In this document: in pieces, positions 23,896-32,828 of the stretch
How positions within the stretch are numbered: the first letter of the stretch is position 1
Layout of the letters: every line of letters starts with the position of its first letter
Origin: Myxococcales bacterium
GTDB lineage: Bacteria; Myxococcota_A; Polyangia; Polyangiales; Polyangiaceae
DNA length: 64,000 nt
NCBI GenBank assembly: GCA_016794345.1
Contig: JAEUKE010000026.1
Span: forward strand, 1-64,000
Reading direction: 5' to 3'
Notes under the pieces: model-generated
Database searches by the model: none
What the model saw: only the letters and a program-made list of their open reading frames with translations
Told to the model about the DNA's origin: nothing
Position numbers and translations under genes: made by a program

Positions 23896-26391
23896 ATGGG
23901 CTACCCGCTCACGCTCGCCGTCCGCTACCTGGGCTCTCGCAAGCGCGCGAGCATCTCGGTCGGTACGGCCATCGCCGTGCTCGGGGTCATGCTCGGGGTC
24001 GCGGCGCTCCTGACGGTCATGAGCGTGACCGGCGGCTTCCAGGCGGAGTTCCGGGACAAGGTCCTCGGCGTCAACGCCCACGTGCTGGTGCTCAAACACT
24101 CGACGGAGTTTCGCAACTACCGCGACGTGATGGCGCAGGTGCGGGACGTCCCCGGCGTGCTGAACGTGGGGCCCTTCAGCATCAACCCGATGATGCTCGC
24201 CCACGGCGAGAAGACCGCCACCGGCGTCCTCTTGAAGGGCGTCGATCCGAAGTCGAGCCTAGGTGTCGGTCTCGACCCCTCCATTCCGCCGGTCCTCGAC
24301 CTGCCGCGGCACGTCTACAAAGGTCTGAGCGGCGAGTGCGCGCAGCCCATCCAGATGAGCTGCGGCATCGGGCTCCTCGCCGGGCTGAGGCGGGAGGGCG
24401 CCACGCCGCCGCCGCGCCGCGGCGAGCTCGAGCCCACGCCCCTCCGCGAGCCGGACGACGACGAGGCGGAGGCGGACGCCGGGGTCGCCGACCCGGACGC
24501 CGGCGCGCCGGATTGGCTGCGGCAGGAGATGAAGAACCGGGAGAAGGCGGCCCCGAAGGGCTCTCCGCCGCCTCTCCCGGACGACGAGGAAGGCCTCGGC
24601 GAAGGCGGCGCCCCGCAAGACAAGCCTGCTCCGAAGGGCGCGAAAGAAGGCGGCGCGAAGGGCGACGCCGACACCAAACGCGACGAGGACACGAAGGGCG
24701 ACGACGACACGAAGGGCGACGACGCAGGCAAAGAGGCCACGCCTGACGGCGGCTACAAGAGCGTCCTGCCGGACGACGACGAGCTGCCGACCGGCATCGA
24801 GACCGACGAATGCGAGGACCCCGAGCTCGTCAAGAAGCTCCCCGGCATCGTCATCGGTAAGTCCCTCGCGGAGACGCTGAAGCTCGAGCTCGGAGACTGC
24901 GTCACGGTCACCTCGCCCACGATCGGCTTTCAGTTCTCGGGCGGCGCCGTCAAGCCCGCGGTCGCCAAGAACTTCCGGGTCATGGCCCTCTTCGAGGCCG
25001 GCTTCGATCAATACGACTCGAAGCTCGTCTACACGGACCTGTACGAGGCGCAGGTCTTCTACGACGAAGGCGACACGGTCACCGGCGTCGAGATGAAGAT
25101 CGACGACATCGAGAAGTCCGACGAGGTCGTCGAGGCCGTGCAGAAGGTCGTGCCCCCTTCGGCCTACCGCACGATGGATTGGAAGGAGCTGAACCGCGGG
25201 CTCTTCACGGCCCTCCTGATCCAGAAGGTCATGATGAGCGGCGTCCTCGCGCTCATCATCCTCGTCGCCGCCTTCACGGTCGTCGCCACGCTCATCATGG
25301 TCGTGCTCGACAAGAAGCGCGAGGTCAGCGTCCTCAAGGCCATGGGCGCGACCGACACGGCCGTGCTCCGCATCTTCCTCTACCAGGGCCTCTTCATCGG
25401 CGGCGCAGGGACGACGCTCGGCCTGCTCGTGGGCTACGGCGTCTGCAAGGGCCTCATCGTGTGGGCCTTCCCGCTCGACCCGAAGGTCTACTTCATCGAC
25501 CACCTGCCCGTGCTGCTGCGCACGGACGAGTTTCTCATCACCGGCGCGGTGGCGATCGTCCTGTGCCTGCTCGGGACGGCGCTGCCGAGCCTGTACGCCG
25601 CGAGCCTTGTCCCCGCGGATGGCCTGCGTGACATGCAAGGCGGCTCGAGCGGGCTCGAAGCGGGCGAGGTCCTTCGTTCCGGATGGGAGCTTCTCAAGAA
25701 GCGCTGGGCGACGTTGCTGATCGTGCCCGCCGCCGGCTACGCGCTCGTCGCCTGGAGCGGCACGCTGGGCGTGGGCCACGTGACCAGCCTCGCCGGGCTC
25801 ACGTGGTACCCCATCTTGCCCGCGATCCTGACGGTCGTCGTGCGATCGATCGTGGTCGGCGTGTACGCGCGAGCCGCGCGTCAGCCCGACGTGCCGCTCT
25901 TCGAGGTGCTCTCGCGCAGCCTGGTCCGCGCGCCCGGGGTGTACGTCGTGGAGCTCGTGCGCTGGCTCGGCGTGTGGGCCATCCTCCTCGTCGCCGTCGC
26001 GCCGGGCGCGTTGGTCCACTGGCTGACCGACAGCTTCGCCGTCGCGCTCCTCCTCGGCATGGCCGGCATCGCGGCCGGCATCATTCCGCTCATCGTCTTC
26101 GTCCAGGCGACGCGCCTGGGGGTCTACTTCGCCGCCGACCAGGGCTTCGGACCCATCCGTGCGCTCCGCGCCAGCTGGCGCGCGACCGAGGGACGCCGGA
26201 CCGATCTCTTCGTCTACGACGTCGCTGGCGTGGTGGTCATTCTCCTCTCGTCGTTCACGCTCTGCATCGGCGGGCTCGGCGCGCTCGCGGTCGTCGCGGC
26301 CGGGGAGGCGGTCATCTACGCGCGCCTCGCGAAGGTGCTCGAGCCGCCGCGCCGCCAGGCGTCCATCCCAGACGGCGCCGTCGTCGCCTGA
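23896..26391 (+). CDS. LolC/E-type ABC transporter permease with internal insert and C-terminal membrane domain
   Basis: The ATG at 23896 (MGYPLTLAVRYLGSRKRASI) matches LolC/LolE N-termini; the frame is open further upstream but is antisense to the kinase there. Residues 1-140 carry the first membrane helix and the start of the periplasmic domain. Residues about 145-312 are a Pro/Glu/Asp/Lys-rich insert with three DTKGDD-type repeats. The FtsX helices follow (KVMMSGVLALIILVAAFTVV, GLFIGGAGTTLGLLVGYG, FLITGAVAIVLCLLGTALPS). Residues 590-831 add several membrane helices resembling GlpQ-membrane/DUF4013-type domains. LolC/E proteins extract lipoproteins from the inner membrane with the ATPase LolD; no LolD gene is adjacent. 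Confidence 0.85.
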   Translation: MGYPLTLAVRYLGSRKRASISVGTAIAVLGVMLGVAALLTVMSVTGGFQAEFRDKVLGVNAHVLVLKHSTEFRNYRDVMAQVRDVPGVLNVGPFSINPMMLAHGEKTATGVLLKGVDPKSSLGVGLDPSIPPVLDLPRHVYKGLSGECAQPIQMSCGIGLLAGLRREGATPPPRRGELEPTPLREPDDDEAEADAGVADPDAGAPDWLRQEMKNREKAAPKGSPPPLPDDEEGLGEGGAPQDKPAPKGAKEGGAKGDADTKRDEDTKGDDDTKGDDAGKEATPDGGYKSVLPDDDELPTGIETDECEDPELVKKLPGIVIGKSLAETLKLELGDCVTVTSPTIGFQFSGGAVKPAVAKNFRVMALFEAGFDQYDSKLVYTDLYEAQVFYDEGDTVTGVEMKIDDIEKSDEVVEAVQKVVPPSAYRTMDWKELNRGLFTALLIQKVMMSGVLALIILVAAFTVVATLIMVVLDKKREVSVLKAMGATDTAVLRIFLYQGLFIGGAGTTLGLLVGYGVCKGLIVWAFPLDPKVYFIDHLPVLLRTDEFLITGAVAIVLCLLGTALPSLYAASLVPADGLRDMQGGSSGLEAGEVLRSGWELLKKRWATLLIVPAAGYALVAWSGTLGVGHVTSLAGLTWYPILPAILTVVVRSIVVGVYARAARQPDVPLFEVLSRSLVRAPGVYVVELVRWLGVWAILLVAVAPGALVHWLTDSFAVALLLGMAGIAAGIIPLIVFVQATRLGVYFAADQGFGPIRALRASWRATEGRRTDLFVYDVAGVVVILLSSFTLCIGGLGALAVVAAGEAVIYARLAKVLEPPRRQASIPDGAVVA
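24670..24723 (+). repeat. Three 18-bp tandem repeats in the permease insert
   Basis: The unit GACACGAAGGGCGACGAC is present twice without change at 24688-24705 and 24706-24723; a degenerate copy precedes at 24670-24687. They encode DTKRDE, DTKGDD and DTKGDD within the acidic insert of the LolC/E-type permease. Confidence 0.8.
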
Positions 26392-26418
26392 TCGTCGAAG
26401 TTGCTGGTCGGCGAGGAC

Positions 26419-26652
26419 TCACCAGAGCAGGGCTCGGATCGCGCCGTACATCCGCGCTGGCGTCCCCGGTGTGCGAATGATCGCCTCGCGGAGCGCTACG
26501 CTCCCGCCGCCTTCTCGGTGGTACTTCAGCCAGCGCCGCGTCAGGCTCGTGGTGTTGGCGGCGCTGCCGATGGGGCGACCGACGGCGGGCTCTCCGATCG
26601 ACGAGAGGAAGCCGCCGAGCAGCTCCGCCGACGCGATGAGCGCGTCTCGCAC
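26419..26652 (-). CDS. Small unrecognised ORF at the end of the T6SS accessory group
   Basis: The frame reads VRDALIASAELLGGFLSSIG and ends RTPGTPARMYGAIRALLW, with strongly GC-biased third positions over 77 codons. The only usable start codon is GTG at 26652. Yet coding-like sequence continues upstream (TRATLLQHLAGKPVN) to near the end of the DcrB-like gene without a start, so the true gene may be frameshifted or 5' truncated. I recognise no family. Position suggests a last gene of the VgrG-ATPase-DcrB group, possibly an effector or immunity remnant, but nothing in the sequence shows that. Confidence 0.4.
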   Translation of the reverse strand: MRDALIASAELLGGFLSSIGEPAVGRPIGSAANTTSLTRRWLKYHREGGGSVALREAIIRTPGTPARMYGAIRALLW

Positions 26653-26725
26653 GTTGACGGGCTTTCCGGCCAGGTGCTGGAGCAGCGTGGCCCTCGTGAT
26701 CCCACGCGGGCGGCGTGGCGCATGG

Positions 26726-27178
26726 TCATTGGGGCTGCACCGCTTGCTCGGCTTCGGGGGCGTGCAGGTCGGCGAGCGCGTCGAGCACGATCTGCTCGGC
26801 TTCCGCGCGGCGCCGAGCGCTGGCCGTCGTCGTCGTGATGAGCAAGAGCTTGCCGCCCAGCCTGGCGAAGCCCTGCGCCTGACAGACGAGGCCGGCCTCG
26901 CCCTGCCAGCGGAACGACAGGAAGAGGGCGGGGACCCGCGCGCCTTCGACCGCGCGGCGCGCGTCGATCCGGAACGACGAGAGCTCGCGGTAGTACTCGC
27001 CGACGGCGCGCCGCACGTAGCCGTCGAGATCCTCGCCCTCGGGCAGCGGCTCGCGCTGGACGGTCATCGCGATCCTGGTGCCGTCATCCCGCCGCCACTC
27101 GAGGATCTGCACCGAGAGATCGGTGAAGCTCGCGGGGACACGGACGGTGCCTTCATTCATGCGGAGCGATTCGTTCAT
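26726..27178 (-). CDS. DcrB-like (DUF1795) protein, T6SS-associated
   Basis: A 150-residue alpha/beta protein matching the DcrB/DUF1795 pattern: GTVRVPASFTDLSVQILEW, MTVQREPLPEGEDLDGYVRR, RAVEGARVPALFLSFRWQGE, then FARLGGKLLLITTTT and a final helix. Small DcrB-like proteins of this kind are regularly encoded next to vgrG in type VI secretion loci, where they help load effectors. Its ATG overlaps the stop of the upstream ATPase gene (ATGA). Together with the vgrG remnant this identifies the region as a T6SS accessory island. Confidence 0.85.
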   Translation of the reverse strand: MNESLRMNEGTVRVPASFTDLSVQILEWRRDDGTRIAMTVQREPLPEGEDLDGYVRRAVGEYYRELSSFRIDARRAVEGARVPALFLSFRWQGEAGLVCQAQGFARLGGKLLLITTTTASARRRAEAEQIVLDALADLHAPEAEQAVQPQ

Positions 27179-28077
27179 CGGCGCTCTCCCAGGTGGACGA
27201 CGGTCTCGGCCATCTCGATCGTCCTCGGGTCGTGGGTCGCGACGATCCATTGGCTCGAGGGACAGGCGGCCAGAAGCTCTGCCAACATGCGCGAGCTCTG
27301 CTCGGGTGGCAGGTGGAGCTCGGGCGTGTCCACCAGCACGACCGACCGTTCGAGGCCCACCATGAGGACACCGGCGGCGAAGAGGAACGCCATTCGGTCG
27401 GCGTTGCCGAGCTGGTGCACGTCGACCAGCTCGCCGCGGGAGGTCTCGAAAGCCAGGCCGGGGCCCTGGCTGGGCGCGACGACGCGGCGGCCCCTGGTGA
27501 GGCGCTCGAAGAGCTCTGTCAGGCGCTGCCACTCGAGCGCCGCAGTCCGCGCGAGCTCGGTGGCCCATTTGACGAGCGCGCCATACTTGTGCGGGCCTGC
27601 CGCAAGCCGCACGAGCCGCTGGTGGGCCACGACGTTGCCGAGCTTGGGAGCGAGCCTCGGGATCGCGCGGTCGGCGGGGAAGTAGTCGACCTTTGCGGTC
27701 TCGGGTGCGTGATCGTAGCGGGCGAGGATCGCCGTCAAGCCTGGGTCGGCGCTGGTGCGCGGGAGCTTGTCCTTGGCGAACGACGTCTCGGCTGTCTGGA
27801 AGGCCGACTCTGTTCCGGCATAAGCGATCTCGTCGGCGTCGAGCCACCACTCCACGGTGACCTTGGCTCCCGCCTTCCCCGAGGCGATCCAATCGTTGCT
27901 GGAGGGTGTGGGGCCATAGGGCGCCGCAGCTTCCTTGGCAGCGACGAGCGTCTCGAGCAGGCGCGTCTTGCCGGAGCTGGGCGGCCCCGCGATGGCCACC
28001 AGCCGCGCGGGCTCCGCCTTCGTCCGCGTCAGATCGATCCACCCGTCCGAAAGCCCGATCACACCGTGCATCGCCAT
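27175..28077 (-). CDS. P-loop ATPase of the T6SS accessory island
   Basis: A 300-residue protein with an ABC/SMC-like P-loop plan. Walker A is IAGPPSSGKTRLLETL near residue 30, the central part contains charged helices, and Walker B is SVVLVDTPELHLPPEQ near 245, followed by a switch-like WIVATHDPRTIEMAE and ending VVHLGERR. LGNADRMAFLFAAGVLM before Walker B occupies the place of an ABC signature. Its role is not known. Similar small ATPases occur beside vgrG and DcrB-like genes. It starts 12 bp after the vgrG stop and overlaps the DcrB-like start. Confidence 0.75.
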   Translation of the reverse strand: MAMHGVIGLSDGWIDLTRTKAEPARLVAIAGPPSSGKTRLLETLVAAKEAAAPYGPTPSSNDWIASGKAGAKVTVEWWLDADEIAYAGTESAFQTAETSFAKDKLPRTSADPGLTAILARYDHAPETAKVDYFPADRAIPRLAPKLGNVVAHQRLVRLAAGPHKYGALVKWATELARTAALEWQRLTELFERLTRGRRVVAPSQGPGLAFETSRGELVDVHQLGNADRMAFLFAAGVLMVGLERSVVLVDTPELHLPPEQSSRMLAELLAACPSSQWIVATHDPRTIEMAETVVHLGERR

Positions 28078-28088
28078 TCACGCGACCC

Positions 28089-29310
28089 TCATCGCCCTTG
28101 CCTCCTGGGGTTGTCGCGAAGCCATTGGTCGATCGCTTCGCGCCGCTCCGTATCGTTGAATCCTCGGCTTCTCAGCATGTCGTCGAAGTGCTCGCGCTCG
28201 ACCTCCGGGGGCAGGCGCGACCCGCTCGCGAGCTGCTGCGAGCGGTTGATAGCCGCGCGCGCTTCGTCGGCGCGAGACTGCGGGCGTGCCGCCGGGTCGT
28301 AGGGCCGGACACCGACCTGCTCCCGCCGCTCCCGCGCGGCGGCTTCGCTCGCCTCGCGCGCCTCGCGCTGCTGCGGCGTCTCGGGCGTGATGCCGTGATC
28401 GATCATCTGCGCGACCGCGGCGGCGCCCGGGCTCACGAACACGTGGGGCGCCTGGATCACGATGCAGTCGGGCCTTATCGCGATGAGGCTCGACCCCACG
28501 TGGAGGACGATCTGCTCGGCGGCGGTGAGTCCGATCTCCTTCGCGCTGACGAAGAAGTGCTCGGCCACGACGTGTCGTTCGCTGCCCCCCACCGACTCGA
28601 CGTCGATGTCGTTCTGCACCGTCGTCTTCTGCGCGGCCCCGATGCGAGTCGTCTGGTTCTGCGCGATCTCGAGCTGCTCGGAGTTGCCGATCTGAGCCAG
28701 TCGGTCGGCCCCCACCCGCGTGGCGTCGTTGTTTCCCACGACCGCGACGCCGTCGTTCTTCGTCACCGCGTGAAAGTCTCGCTGCGCTTGCAGGTAGACG
28801 AGCTCGCTTCCTGCGCTGTCGCGGAAGGTGATCTCGGAGCCCGACCAGCGGTGAGTGGTCCCGCCCGGCGAGGTGGCGCGGAAGGGCGAGGGAGTGGAGG
28901 CGGCCTCGTCGATCGCGCCCTCGTCCATTCCCTGTCCGCCGCCGAGGGGCGATGATCGCGGGCCAGGAGCCGGCCGAGGCGGCGCCGACCGACCGCCCGC
29001 GGGGCGACGACTCCGAGCGGAGGCCGCTCACGGTCCGGTGCGCCGGGAGCGGGTAGGGGGTCGGCTGGTTACGCGTGAATACGCGTCCGATGACGACAGG
29101 TCTGTCAGGATCGCCGTTCAAGAAGTCCACCAGCACTTCCTGCCCGACGCGCGGGAGGTTCACGCCGCCGAAGCCGGCGCCGCCCCATGCCTGGCTCACC
29201 GGGAGCCAGCAGGACGAGCGTTCGTCCCGGGTGCCCTCGCGGTCCCAGTGGAACTGGACCCGAACGCGGCCGAACTCGTCGGTGTGGATCTCCTCGCCGG
29301 CAGGCCACGC
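28089..29310 (-). pseudogene. vgrG remnant: N-terminus missing and one frameshift
   Basis: From about 29310 one minus frame encodes the gp5/OB-fold part of a T6SS spike protein (PAGEEIHTDEFGRVRVQFHW, SQAWGGAGFGGVNLPRVGQE, GDPDRPVVIGRVF, TVSGLRSESSPRG). Near 28935-28945 the coding shifts by one base in a CGGCGGCGG tract to a second frame. That frame carries WSGSEITFRDSAGSELVYLQ, the needle repeats and a 110-residue C-terminal extension ending at 28089. The whole gp27-like N-terminal half is absent, replaced by the FHA fragment. An ATG at 28928 could still express the last 279 residues. A sequencing error could explain the frameshift but not the missing N-terminus. Confidence 0.75.
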
Positions 29311-29537
29311 GTTGTCGCGTCGAGCGCCGCGTGCCTGCGCGAGACCGTCGGATCGGTCAGGCGGAGCTGACAGGCCGGCGAGGTCCCCACGAGCACACGG
29401 TTGGGATCGGAGACGTCGATTGTCGCCGTCGCGCCGACGTCCGGGCCGGCGACGACGCGGATGCGGTAGCCGGGGGGCTCGTTTGTCGCGCCCCGAGGGC
29501 GAGCTCGGAGCGTGGCGTCGGCATCGGAAGGAGGCAT
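29305..29537 (-). pseudogene. Truncated FHA domain of a sigma-54-type regulator, fused to the vgrG remnant
   Basis: Starting at ATG 29537 (MPPSDADATLRARPRGATNE), the frame contains YRIRVVAGPDVGATATIDVS, then RVLVGTSPACQLRLTD and VSRRHAALDATTRG. This is the N-terminal FHA half of a myxobacterial FHA-AAA+ regulator. The sequence then ends at 'TTRG'; from that point the matching coding frame switches to VgrG. The GSTNGT loop, AAA+ domain and helix-turn-helix are all missing. The intact FHA regulator at 42802-44082 shows what the missing part would look like. The joint at about 29305-29310 is therefore a deletion or recombination scar. Confidence 0.7.
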
Positions 29538-29683
29538 GCGGTGCCCCAGCGTACCGCAGGGTGCCGACTGGGCTCTCCACGACCTGCGGAGTCCATTCCT
29601 CACGGGACCTCGACGAGCGGTGAAATGGTCGCGAACTGGGCGTTCTTTGCGGGCACGTTTCCTGCTCGAGGGCCGGAGCCACC

Positions 29684-31318
29684 ATGACCTTGAACCCCCG
29701 CTCGACCCTGGCGCTCCTCGCGACGTTGCTCCTCGTCCCAGGCTGCGTGGGCGACATCGGTGATGGGCCGGGAGACGGCGCGCTCGGCGAGGATGGGGGC
29801 CCGCTCTGCGCCAACGGCGCGCTCCCCACCCGGCTCGACGCGAGGCGCCTGACGCCGACCGAATACAAGAACGTGATCCGGGACGTATTCGGATCGACGG
29901 TCGTGCCCAGCGACAAGTATCCGGGCAGCTACGGCAAATCGTCGACCGGATTCTCCACCGAGCCCACGCTCTACACGGTCGGCGAGCAGTCGGTCGAGTC
30001 GCTCATGATCGCGGCCGAGGACGTGGCCGAGTCGGTGGCCGGCTCGCTCCCCACGCTGCTGCCCTGCGCGGCCGAAGCGGACCCCGGCGACGTTTGCCTC
30101 GAGACCTACCTGTCCACCTACGTGGAGCGCGCCTACCGGCGGCCCATCACGGAGGAGGAGCGCGCGACGCTCGTCGCGACGTACGACGACGGGCGAGCGA
30201 CCGGCGCGAGCTTCACCGAGGCGATCGCCATGGTGACCGCGCACGCGCTCCAGACGCCGCAGTTCGTCTACCTGACGGAGGCTGCCGGCGGCGAGGGCCG
30301 CGAGCTCGACGGCTACGAGCTCGCGACCCGTCTCTCCTTCTACTTGTGGCAGACGATCCCAGACGAGCAGCTCCTCGCGAAGGCGGCGAGCGGCGAGCTC
30401 GCAGACCGCGAGGCTCGCGCCGCGGAGGCGCGCCGGCTCCTCGCCGACCCGCGCGCCGACGCGACGTTGATCCGGTTCTTCCGCGAGTGGACCGTGACCG
30501 AAGACGTCACGCCCGGTGACAAGGACCCGAACGCGGTGGCCGGCTTCGACGACGCGCAAGCCGCCTCGATGGCCGAGTCCTTCGATCGGTTCGTGCTCGA
30601 CGAGGCGAGGAACGGGACGATCGAGAGCCTGCTCACCTCGCGCGCGGCCTGGGTCGACGCGAACATGGCGCGCTTCTTCGGTCAGACGAGCCAGCCGACC
30701 GAGTGGACCCAGACCCAGCTCGACGAGCGCTACAGCGGGCTCGTGACGCAGCCCCTCTTCCTCGCCTCGCACGCGCACTACGGCGACGCCAACTACGTCG
30801 CGCGCGGCAAGTTCGTCCGCGTGCGCCTGCTCTGTGCGGAGCTCGGATCCCCGCCGGCCGACGCGCAGGCGCAGTTCGCTGCGATCCCGAAGCCCGCGGA
30901 CCCGACGGGCAAGGACGTGTCGGCGAGCGTCACCGCGAACCCCTCGTGCGCGGGTTGCCACCACCAGATAGACCCGGGGGGGCTCGCTCTCGAGAACTTC
31001 GGCGCCCTCGGCGAGTACAGGACGGCCTACACGAGCGGCAAGGCGATCGACCCCTCGGGCACGTTGCTCGCGGTGGGCGACGGCGACCTGACCTTCGCCT
31101 CTTACTCGGACATGTTCGCCGCGCTCGCGAACGACCCTGCGGTCGCCGCGTGTTTCGGCACACAGATCGTCCGCTTCGCGCTCTCGCGCCCCGAGACGGA
31201 AGAGGACGTCTGCGCCGCGAAGGAGATCGGTGAGGTGGTCGCCTCGCCGGAGGGCAAGCTCGCCGACGCCTTGGTGGCCATGGCCGTGAGCGACGCCTTC
31301 GCGATCCGACGTGACTGA
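29684..31318 (+). CDS. DUF1587/1595/1592/1588/1585 (planctomycete-type) lipoprotein
   Basis: A 544-residue lipoprotein (lipobox VPGCVG). Domains occur in the usual order: DUF1587-like RRLTPTEYKNVIRDVFG, DUF1595 (YVERAYRRPITEEERATLVA), DUF1592 (ELATRLSFYLWQTIPDEQLL), DUF1588 with CAGCHHQIDPGGLALENFG, and DUF1585 at the end. The CxxCH motif at about residue 424 suggests covalent haem c binding. The family is abundant in Planctomycetes and Myxococcota and is always paired with a DUF1552 protein, as here 27 bp downstream. The function is unknown; an electron-transfer or surface polysaccharide-related role has been proposed for the pair. Confidence 0.9.
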   Translation: MTLNPRSTLALLATLLLVPGCVGDIGDGPGDGALGEDGGPLCANGALPTRLDARRLTPTEYKNVIRDVFGSTVVPSDKYPGSYGKSSTGFSTEPTLYTVGEQSVESLMIAAEDVAESVAGSLPTLLPCAAEADPGDVCLETYLSTYVERAYRRPITEEERATLVATYDDGRATGASFTEAIAMVTAHALQTPQFVYLTEAAGGEGRELDGYELATRLSFYLWQTIPDEQLLAKAASGELADREARAAEARRLLADPRADATLIRFFREWTVTEDVTPGDKDPNAVAGFDDAQAASMAESFDRFVLDEARNGTIESLLTSRAAWVDANMARFFGQTSQPTEWTQTQLDERYSGLVTQPLFLASHAHYGDANYVARGKFVRVRLLCAELGSPPADAQAQFAAIPKPADPTGKDVSASVTANPSCAGCHHQIDPGGLALENFGALGEYRTAYTSGKAIDPSGTLLAVGDGDLTFASYSDMFAALANDPAVAACFGTQIVRFALSRPETEEDVCAAKEIGEVVASPEGKLADALVAMAVSDAFAIRRD

Positions 31319-31345
31319 GAGCCGCCCGAGAAAGAGAAGAGCACC

Positions 31346-32812
31346 ATGAGCCAACGATTGGATCGACGACGGTTCTTGCGCGGTCTCGGCGGAGCGGCGC
31401 TCGCGCTCCCGATGCTGGAGGCCTTTGCGCCTCGGAAGGGCTTCGCGGGCGTCGAGGCCCCGCCCAAGCGAGTCGTGTTCGTGATGCACCGGCACGGCCG
31501 GCCGCTCAGCCGCGAGAGCGGTCCCGATCCGTGGACGCCCGGCGCCGCCGGCGCGCTCTCCGCCACCATCTCGCCGGCGCTCGCCGAGCTCGCGCCGATC
31601 CGCGACAAGATCGTGACAATCGACGGGATCGACAACGTGGTCCGCCACACCACGGGAGACGACGGCGGGCACGGCTCGGTGGAGACCAGCTGCCTGACCT
31701 GTGCCGTGCCCAACTGGGATGGGGTCGCCGACACCGAGACCGCGTCGGCCGCGTCGATCGACTACGTGCTCGGCGAGCGGCTGCGCGCGAACACGTCGAT
31801 GAAGCCGTCAATCGTGTTTCCCGCGCAGTGCGCCGGCGGCTTCTACTGGGGCGGCAGCGCCTACGGCCCCGACGGCAGCCCGCCCTGGCTCGCGAGCACC
31901 CGTCCGGAGGAGGTCGTGACGGACCTCTTCGGCTCGGTCCAGGTCGATCCCGACCCGCCTGCCCCCACGCTGCACGATCGGCTCGTCGCGCAACGAAAGA
32001 GCATCCTCGACGGCGTCGCGAAGGATTTTCTGTCGCTGCGGAGCAAGCTCAACGCCGCGGATCGCGATCGGCTCGATCAGCACGCGGCGTTCATCGAGAA
32101 GCTCAAGTCGGCCGGCGGCGGCGGAGTCACCCCGACCGAGAGCTGCACCGTCCCCGACGTGGGCGCGTTCCCGGACTATTCGGGCGAGAACGGCCGCGGC
32201 CAGAAGGACGCGATCACGACGCCTCTCCAGATCGAGAACGTGGTCCAGGCCCTCGCCTGCGACATCACCCGCGTGGCCGTTCTCGACTTCTACGCCGGGT
32301 ACGATCCGCTCTTCCCGTCGGAGTTTCCGAGCGGGAACGACATGCTCTTGAACAGCAACTGGCACGCGCTCATCCACGAGAACTGGAACCCGTCCGACCC
32401 CGCGGGGCCGGTCCTGATGACCGCGTTCAACTACTTCACCAAGAGCTTCCGGACCCTGGTCGAGCGCCTGAACCAGATGGTCGACCTCGACGGCAACCCG
32501 ATGCTCGACAGCACCCTCGTCGTCTGGGTGAGCGAGATGGGCTTCGGCTCAGGGCACCTGAGCTATGACGTTCCCGTCATCATGGCCGGCATGCCCTCGG
32601 CCTTCCCGGGTGGGCAGGGCCGGCACGTGGTCGCGCCGAGGCACACGATGGGCGACCTCTGGGCTCAGGTGCTCCGCATGACCGGCGGGACCGACGAGAC
32701 CTTCGGGATCACCGGCACGCTCGGCGATCACAAGTCCGGCTACCTCGTCGAGTGGTCGGGAATGGACATCGGGCCGAGCACCCCCCTGCACCGCGGCCCG
32801 CTGCCTCTCTGA
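31346..32812 (+). CDS. Tat-exported DUF1552 protein
   Basis: A 488-residue protein with a twin-arginine signal (DRRRFLRGLGGAALALPMLE). The mature part shows the DUF1552 pattern, including PPKRVVFVMHRHGRP, PIRDKIVTIDGIDNV, a GHGSVETSCLTC segment, and the C-terminal DSTLVVWVSEMGFGSGHLSY. The family is distantly related to the alkaline phosphatase/sulfatase-type DUF1501 fold. Tat export implies folding or cofactor insertion before secretion. It forms a conserved two-gene unit with the upstream DUF1592-family lipoprotein; the biochemical role is not known. Confidence 0.88.
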   Translation: MSQRLDRRRFLRGLGGAALALPMLEAFAPRKGFAGVEAPPKRVVFVMHRHGRPLSRESGPDPWTPGAAGALSATISPALAELAPIRDKIVTIDGIDNVVRHTTGDDGGHGSVETSCLTCAVPNWDGVADTETASAASIDYVLGERLRANTSMKPSIVFPAQCAGGFYWGGSAYGPDGSPPWLASTRPEEVVTDLFGSVQVDPDPPAPTLHDRLVAQRKSILDGVAKDFLSLRSKLNAADRDRLDQHAAFIEKLKSAGGGGVTPTESCTVPDVGAFPDYSGENGRGQKDAITTPLQIENVVQALACDITRVAVLDFYAGYDPLFPSEFPSGNDMLLNSNWHALIHENWNPSDPAGPVLMTAFNYFTKSFRTLVERLNQMVDLDGNPMLDSTLVVWVSEMGFGSGHLSYDVPVIMAGMPSAFPGGQGRHVVAPRHTMGDLWAQVLRMTGGTDETFGITGTLGDHKSGYLVEWSGMDIGPSTPLHRGPLPL

Positions 32813-32828
32813 GACGTCCGCGCGAACC

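Noticed and set aside
28078-29916. Single 612-residue vgrG reading frame
   Set aside because: Only the central gp5 part reads as VgrG; the FHA and needle parts are in another frame, so the ORF is a composite.
29684-32812. Classical cytochrome c/peroxidase operon
   Set aside because: Only one CxxCH is present, within a DUF1588-type context, and the partner is a DUF1552 protein, so the planctomycete-type pair fits better.
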